Positions 57,601 to 64,000 of a DNA stretch of 64,000 bases are shown in pieces (the stretch's first letter is position 1; each line of letters opens with the position of its first letter). The DNA is taken from contig NC_080043.1 of assembly GCF_012489685.1 (NCBI RefSeq), positions 312,501-376,500 of the forward strand. Direction: 5' to 3'. Under the pieces are notes generated by a model. That model did no database searches. It worked only from the letters and a program-made list of their open reading frames with translations, and was not told the DNA's origin. The position numbers and the translations under genes were made by a program. This DNA is from Lotus japonicus (lineage: Eukaryota > Streptophyta > Magnoliopsida > Fabales > Fabaceae).

Positions 57601-59864
57601 GCCCCAGCGATTTCCCTAACATCAAACAACAACAACACCACCACTTCTCCCCAATTTTCCAGAACACCCAATTTTCCCAACAACAACACCCAAGAACATC
57701 ATCCACACCATCATCATCATCCAGAACCCAGAACACGAATTTGAACTGCGAAATTGAAGGGGGAAGAACAAAAATTGATGGATTTGTGGTTTTCCTTCAT
57801 ATCTGCATGTTTATCCCTTTCTTCCCCCTTCAAATTTGGGTTTCTTAGTGTTGGATTTGTGGGTTGTGGGTTTTGGGGTTATGGTGGGTCGTGGGTGGCT
57901 GGGTTTGATGGTCGTGGGTGGCTGGGTTTGATGGTGGGTTGTGGTGGTCATGGGTGGCTGGGTTTGATGGTCGTGGGTAGCTGGGTTTGATGGTGGGTCG
58001 TGGGTAGCTGGGATTTATGATCGTGGCGGTGGTGTTGGGTGAGAGGGGGATTTGGTGGTGGTGGTGGTGGGTTTCAATGGTGATGATGAGAAGATGGTTT
58101 GGTCCATGAATTATTATTTTCTTTAGTTTGTTTGGTCCGTGAAATAAATAAAATTCGGTTGTTAAATTAAACAATTCTCCATGTAGCTCAACTGGTAATA
58201 TGTGTGTTTTGCCACTATGAGGTCTTGGGCTCGAACCTCTCCAACCAATTTTCAAGGTTTTTATTTTCATTTAATGACGTGGCATCTGAAGAAATAAAAG
58301 AAAAATAAAAAAAGAAAATCCACGTCAGCCCCTCCGTTAGTTTTTTAACGTCAATCTGACGGAGGGGCATTCGTTATACTTTCTCAAAACATTGAGGGTA
58401 CAAACGTCGACAAAAAAAGAGTCGGGTTGTCATTTGCACATTGGCGATACATCAGGGGCAACAAATGCATTTAAGCCAACCTCCTTAGGCTAAAAAGCAT
58501 TTTTGGCCCCTGATGTTTTAAGTTTGTGTAAATTATGCCCCTACTCTATTTTTGTCGACGTTTCTACCCCTCATGTTTTCAAACAGTGCACCGTCTACCC
58601 CTCTGTCAGTCAGGTTTTCTCAGGAGAGGTTCCTCAGTGGATTGGAGAGATGAAGATGAGTATATGAAGTTGATGATGATCAAGGAAATGATATAAATTA
58701 AATTTGTTTCATGTATATATCAATTATGTATGTAACTGAACTGATATAATGCATGTTTTGCTACTTACGGGTCTTGAGTTTGAATCTCCCTTGCCTATTT
58801 TTTCAAATTTCACTTGTAATTATCACGTGGCAGGTCCAAAAAATATATAAAAAAAAGTCACATCAGCTCATTTCGTTAGTTTTTTAACGTCTGACTAACA
58901 GAGGGGTAGACAGTGCACTGTTCGAAAACATGAGGGGTAGAAACATCGACAAAAATAGAATAAGGGCAGAATTTTCACAAGCTTGAAACATCAGGGGCCA
59001 AAAGTGTGATTTAGCCAAAACCTTACTAGGGAAAACCCACTTGGGAAAACCTAGTGAAGGAAAAAGAGAACCCTTACCTAAAGTCAAAGATAATTTCCAA
59101 GGAAATTACAAGATAACAATTTAATTTGGCAACAACTTGAATCCAGGAGGTTTTGGGGGTCAAATAAACACTTATCTCAAAAACTTAAGTTATTGGGTAA
59201 GGATCACATCAATGGTTTTATATTATATTCTAACAGACTTCACCCCAAAAGCTAGCTTTTGGTGAGAATTGATTTATTATTTATAAAAATTTATTTGATC
59301 ATATCTCTATTCAATGCGAGACATTTTAAAATCACTTCCATCGAGATTTGATATAAACATCAATATATTCATGCATCTGTTAAGTAAAGGGTTGAAAATT
59401 TGAAAACAACAGCAGTGATAATAGAAAAAATAGGGAAGGAGAAGAGCAAGTAACCTCCTTGGCAACTTGAGCAGAGTTGAGAACGATGAGGGTGAAAGCA
59501 CCAGTTCTGATTGAATAAATTGGCCCATATTTCTCAGCCATCTGAGTGAATGTCTTGTAAGGTTTCTTCTCCTTCAATTGCAGCAGATTCCCTATCACTG
59601 GAAGCCCTGGAACCGCTGCATGCAACAAATTAACCAACCAACCAGTTTAATACTTTTACCACCAGTTCAATCAAAACATAGAAAATTGATTAATTGAAAC
59701 TTACTAATAAAACAACATACATCAATGAGTGAAAGATAGCTACCTGGTACTGTGGGAAGTTTGGAACGTTTGGTGGTGAACCAAAACAAGAAGAAGAGAA
59801 ACACAGCACCCAAAGCAAGGGAAGTGGCATAGGGTCGTGTCTGAACAAGTTCAAGGGTGTCCAT
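54654..59864 (-). CDS. KO: ent-Kaurene oxidase (CYP701A), distal tandem copy, intact frame
   Basis: Eight exons (minus): 59864-59744, 59615-59455, 56720-56559, 56474-56334, 56020-55766, 55680-55519, 55270-55076, 54968-54654; 504 codons, 503 aa. Exons 1-7 have exactly the lengths of those in the proximal copy. Membrane anchor, proline hinge, ETADTT I-helix, ETLRK, PERF and [10 protein letters not shown] (Cys448) are present, and the normal end [20 protein letters not shown] is retained, so this is the likelier functional enzyme of gibberellin synthesis. Intron 2 is 2.7 kb against 0.74 kb in the sister gene because two MULE-type elements sit in it. The proteins differ at scattered positions (for example KIKRHILVN versus MSKRHILAN), consistent with a fairly recent tandem duplication. 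I see no broken splice site. Confidence 0.93.
57099..58477. mobile_element. MULE-like TIR element in intron 2 of the distal KO copy
   Basis: Inverted repeats of about 250 bases start GGCTTAAATGCATTTGTTGC. They include GTCGACGTTTGTACCCTCA and CCCCTCCGTCAGATTGACG blocks and extend inward to a tRNA-like stretch present in both arms. The flanks (AATTCAATA left, AACCTCCTT right) do not match, probably because the second element or a deletion altered the right flank. Confidence 0.8.
58488..59016. mobile_element. Second, smaller MULE-like MITE in the same intron
   Basis: Inverted ends GGCTAAAAAGCATTTTTGGC and, reversed, GGCTAAATCACACTTTTGGC, with shared GTCGACGTTTCTACCCCTCA-type inner blocks. It is related to but distinct from its neighbour 10 bases away. 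Exact target duplication not found. Confidence 0.75.
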
Positions 59865-60048
59865 TGTAATAGCAACACAGCTCTGTAGTCTGTACTGCAC
59901 TCAGTTGTAAGGGAACAATCAAAATCATGAATATTTATTTATAGACACAAAAAGCTAAGGGTCGTGTCAAATTTTGAAATTTGGAGGCTGTATATTATAA
60001 TTGCAGATACAATTGATATAAAAAGAAAAAAAAAAGAACTAGCGACGT

Positions 60049-60321
60049 AAAAAATTCACATAGTTTAAGAAATGTAGTTAAACTAGATAAACTGCATTAA
60101 ATATGTCTTGAATTAAAATAAACTTTCAAAATTACTCTTTGTTATTAGTGTTGGAAAGTGAGAAAAAGAGAGAATAATTAATGAGACACATTTTACAAGT
60201 TAGAATGAATAAGGGCATCATTGGAAAAAAATAATTAATATAGCTCAAACTTTCATTTGGTTCTTATAAAAATGACCAAGATTTTTCTTCTCTTTCATAC
60301 TTATAAATAGGACCGGAAGTA
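60049..60321. mobile_element. Degenerate Stowaway-like MITE upstream of the distal KO copy
   Basis: Interrupts sequence that is continuous upstream of the proximal copy (GAACTAGCGATACTAGTCAA at about 49363). Its right end TTATAAATAGGACCGGAAGTA resembles the Stowaway end seen at 28438. Flanking TA. Confidence 0.55.
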
Positions 60322-60704
60322 GTACTAGTCAATGCTCGTGCTAATCATGGATTTTGTTTTTCTTGGTGATTTTTCTAATCATGGATTAAAACATTACTTA
60401 TGAATTAAAGAATTAGTCAAGAATCAAGATACAATAGCCATAAAAATAAAAAATAAAAGAATATGCTCGAGCTTGGGCTTTTGCCCTCAACTTCATAAAA
60501 AAAGAAGTCAATGCTCGAGCTGTCATGGATTATTTTTCGTGGTGATTTGCTAATCATGGGTTAAAATATACTTACTTATGAATTAAAGAATTAATGAAGA
60601 CTAGTATTCTAACCGTGCCATTACGGTTGATATTATGAAAGGTGTGAATTTATAAAATTTATGATAAAAATCTAAATTGAACAAATATGTATGTCATAAA
60701 AATT

Positions 60705-61075
60705 AGCAAGCGTCAAATCTCAATGAAAAACATTCTTATAAATTATATTTGTTGTTGTTGAACACGCATTTTCTTCATCATCATTGACAATAATACTTAA
60801 CAATTTTTTGTTTGTAACTCTTGAAACTCCACATAAAATTTTAAATAATAATAATAAATATTTTATGTCAAATAATTAAAAGAAAATAAGCCCAAAATCC
60901 GCATTTATTATATTAATGATATATATATATATATTTTATTACATTAATCATATGAAATTTCTCATGAAAAAATTACAAATAAATAAATTTAGAGTTTAAT
61001 GGATATGCACTTACACTTTCATTCAATCAATGTATATCATGTAGGAGAGAGTCACATTCATTTTAATTTTAATTA
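60705..61075. repeat. Upstream segment of the KO duplication unit, copy B
   Basis: Direct repeat partner of 54134-54545, lying upstream of the distal KO gene as expected for the matching unit boundary. Confidence 0.7.
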
Positions 61076-61259
61076 AAAGAAAACATATTTTCTAATTTGG
61101 CGAAATTCAATTGAATGTCTGGGTAAACAAAGCATACACTGTTACTTCATAGTCCTTTCATCCATAAATTTATACTATACCTAATATAATGATTAGCATA
61201 GATTTTGTAGAATTAAAAAATAAATAATTTCAAAATAAATTATATATATAATAATGATA

Positions 61260-61400
61260 TTTTTTTTTTTTGAACGTTAAAAGATATATTAATATAGATA
61301 AAGTTGAGAAAAAATCCCTCTCAACATGGGGTACAAATATACAATAGTCGAGGCAACAAAAGCCGGCATAAACTCAGTCACTACATCAAATAATGATATA
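61260..61400 (-). mobile_element. LINE tail fragment
   Basis: A T-run followed by GAACGTTAAAAGATATATTAA and CTCTCAACATGGGGTAC resembles other LINE tails of this window read backwards. No coding remains. Confidence 0.35.
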
Positions 61401-62319
61401 ATTAATATTAACAAAAATATTTATGTTTTTTGGAAGCATAAAAAATAATAATAAAACATTAAAATAAAATAATGTATTAAATTTGGAATTTCTATAAAAA
61501 AAAAGTAGTAAACAATTAAAGAATGTGACAAACATATTAGGTCTTTCCTATCAAAAAATTTGGAATCATATATTTGGGCACAGCTACAAATTGGAAGCCA
61601 AATTCAGATACATTGACATCAAACCAAACTTATATTTTGTCGCCTTGTATTAGATAGATTTGCTCCTACGCCAAAATGATGAAATTAATAATAGACTTGG
61701 TCTCCTTCTAGTTATTTCAAAAAAATCTTCCGATGAAGAACTTTTAATGCAAGCTTGAATTGAATCACCAAGTATTATAAACGCAAAAAGAAAAAACAGG
61801 GAGGTTTGCAAATGTGTTGAATAAAAAAATAGAGAAAACAACATTTGCACAAAAAATAATAAGGAGAAAAGTAAATTTTCAAATGAGTTGAAAAAAAGAG
61901 AGATGAAAACATCATTTGCATGATATTTTCATAGAAAAGTCATGAGGTTAGGGTTTTTGAAAAACATAGAAGAAAAACATAGAAAAGTATGAAAAGTAAA
62001 CACATGATGTGGTTGGAGTACAATATAATACCATATATTTATAATCAAAATTTTGAAATTCTTGCCATTAGAAAATTCAAGTTTGGAAAAAAAAATTGTG
62101 AGTGAAAAAAGTCAAATTCAAAATTAATTGTCAATAATCGTTACAAATTCAATTAAATTTTTTACCTATCGATTTTTACCATAGTTTTAGGAGTTCATCA
62201 TTTTTTAAATTAACAATATTGACAAGGCAAAATTTTACCATAATTTTAGGAGTTTTTTTTATAAAGCAAAAAGTATATATATTATTAATAGGGCTAGCTG
62301 CCATGATCAAGCCATGGGT
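61401..62319. other. AT-rich intergenic DNA, no gene seen
   Basis: No supported ORF, RNA or defined repeat boundary; short frames here are chance. Confidence 0.4.
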
Positions 62320-62437
62320 TTTACGATGGTGAACTTACCAGACCCTGAGCTCCAAGTTATTATCCTGAAAGATGCTCTAGGCATCCCGTAGTTTTTCTTT
62401 TTTGCGTCTTTTACACTTCCGATGTATCAAAAAAAAA
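62320..62437 (+). mobile_element. LINE 3' UTR fragment
   Basis: Ends TTCCGATGTATCAAAAAAAAAAG, as plant LINE tails do. Only about 120 bases remain. Confidence 0.35.
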
Positions 62438-62714
62438 AGAAACACCCGCTCAAAAAGAAAGCGGAACAAACTCTTGGACGCTAAACTTTTAGGAGTTAAT
62501 CATCATTGAAAGAAAATAATATTTGACTTTTTGTTAATTTTTTATATTAAATAACGATACCAATAAAGACATAAGATATTATTGAATTTTTAAATTATTA
62601 GAAATTCATAAAATACAAATATAACATTATTTACCTACTAATAACAGTATGAAAAATAAAAAAATATAAAAAAGACATTGCATGAGAGGGTGATATATGT
62701 AAGAGTTACTATAA

Positions 62715-62892
62715 TTTGATTTCAAAAATAATATACAATATAGGGTATAGTAGCCATAAAAATAAAAAATAAAAGAACTAGCGATACTAGTTAGGGGTGC
62801 ACATTTGATTTCAAAAATAATATACGATATAGGGTATAGTAGCCATAAAAATAAAAAATAAAAGAACTAGCGATACTAGTTAAGAATGCACA
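62715..62892. repeat. Tandem duplication of an 89-base unit
   Basis: Two head-to-tail copies (62715-62803 and 62804-62892) starting TTTGATTTCAAAAATAATAT and containing the KO-upstream string AGAACTAGCGATACTAGT plus about 12 bases of the hAT end. Confidence 0.85.
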
Positions 62893-63696
62893 TGGGTTGG
62901 GTTGGATGAATTTTGGTCAAAATAAAATTCGAACTGATCAAAATTGTCTGGGTTGGGTTAGGTTGGATTTCACGAATTTATTCTTCGGACCCGATCCGAA
63001 CCAACCCGACGAAATTCGGATTGGGTTGGTTGGATTGATTGGGTCACAATATTAAAATAATAATATATCTGAAATATTAAAAAATCTTGCAAATATTATT
63101 ATAAATTCAAGAAAAAGTTATAAAAAATACTAAATATGTTATAATACTAAATAGCATGAAAATGACACAAAAAGTTATACCAAATAGCATGAAATAATAC
63201 CACATAAATGACATACAACTAAATATCATGAAAACATAAAATTTTATTTCCAAATGACATGAAACAATCTAACATAAATAGTACCAAAAAAGTGAAAAGC
63301 AACACTAAATGTCATGCCATGACACCTGGAACTTAGATGTCTCCAACATGCCAAATAATATATATAGACATGTAACAAATAACTACGAACAAATACTCTA
63401 AGTTCAAATATGACAAATAACTACAAATACTTAAGTCTCAAAGTTTCAAAAAGTCATCACTTCGACACTAGCACTCCAAGTATGAGTAAAATTATAAAAA
63501 AAATTATTATTATATGTATGGATTTTGGGTTGGGTTGGATAGATTTGAACTGAATCCGAAATCCGATCAGAACTTGGTTGGGTTGTAGTAAAATCCATCC
63601 GATTAACCCGATTACCCGATCCAACCCGCATTTTTTCTATTGGATCGGATTGGGTTGGACGGGTTCATTGGATATACCCGGCCATGTTCACCCCTA
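62881..63696. mobile_element. Non-autonomous hAT element
   Basis: The right end, reversed, reads TAGGGGTGAACATGG and the left end TAAGAATGCACATGG. Exact 8-base target duplications ATACTAGT lie at 62873-62880 and 63697-63704. The proximal KO upstream region carries ATACTAGT only once, giving an empty site. The subterminal regions are rich in GGGTTGGGTTGG-like repeats. No transposase. Confidence 0.85.
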
Positions 63697-64000
63697 ATAC
63701 TAGTCAATGAACTCGTTTCTTGGTGATTTGCTAATCAGTGACCGAATTTAAAGTAGATTATACATTATTACAAAAAAGATCACATATTTAACATAAAATT
63801 TTAATTAGTGGTTTCAAATATCAGGTAAAAATGAAAAGCGTTAAAGGTAATTTAACATTTTAATTTGTTGTTACATATTTTCTCCATTTATTACGAATGA
63901 TTAATATTATAATAAATTGTCCCTGTCAAAAAAAAAATTATATAAATTATATAAAGATTAGATATTTTATATGATTAAACGTTAAAATTTTAAGGTTATT

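Noticed and set aside
57307..57744. Pro/His/Asn-rich ORFs in the intronic MULE (also 57845-58270 minus)
   Set aside because: They arise from simple repeats in the element arms and interior, and the two arms give similar ORFs because they are inverted repeats.
1..64000. CRISPR arrays, operons, riboswitches, rRNA genes or organelle DNA
   Set aside because: None seen. The window is plant nuclear DNA with introns and transposons, and the repeats are TIRs, LTRs or short tandem copies.

Overview
The window is nuclear DNA of a flowering plant. It has intron-rich genes with GT-AG splice sites, AT-rich introns and intergenic DNA, a Ty3/Gypsy Tat-lineage retrotransposon, LINE tails, tRNA-derived SINEs and many terminal-inverted-repeat (TIR) elements. 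Gene families, gene structures and the repeat types are eudicot; a papilionoid legume is my best guess, but that is an impression and not proven by the sequence.

Layout: (1) 1 to about 7.75 kb: a broken Tat-lineage Ty3/Gypsy element on the minus strand (gag, protease, RT, RNase H, second RNase H, integrase), with an extra antisense ORF on the plus strand at the window edge. Its pol carries two diverged in-frame copies of the RNase H region. (2) 7.9-10.7 kb: a Mutator-like (MULE) element, LINE debris and a MITE. (3) 11.4-39.3 kb: the single-copy gene block. It holds a small conserved protein of unknown function (+), a fasciclin-like arabinogalactan protein (-), RAD23 (+), a TLP8-type Tubby-like protein (+) and a WRINKLED-type double-AP2 factor (-). 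From memory, Arabidopsis TLP8, the AP2 gene ADAP/WRI3 and RAD23A lie close together on chromosome 1, so this block is probably conserved by microsynteny. (4) 39.5-45.1 kb: MULE-like elements, LINE tails and a SINE. (5) 45.7-61.1 kb: a tandem duplication of ent-kaurene oxidase (CYP701A; gibberellin synthesis), both copies on the minus strand with eight exons. The proximal copy has a 1-base deletion that replaces the last 22 residues; the distal copy keeps the normal C-terminus. The two units have been invaded separately and serve as empty sites for one another. (6) 61-64 kb: AT-rich repeat DNA containing another fragment of KO-type upstream sequence split by a hAT element.

The genes do not form a pathway, apart from the two ent-kaurene oxidases. 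RAD23 delivers ubiquitinated proteins to the proteasome, the AP2 factor is of the lipid/cuticle regulatory family, and the FLA is a cell-surface glycoprotein.

Exon coordinates were worked out by hand from splice consensus, reading frame and recognised protein families. All five spliced genes sum to whole codons. No transcript data were available.
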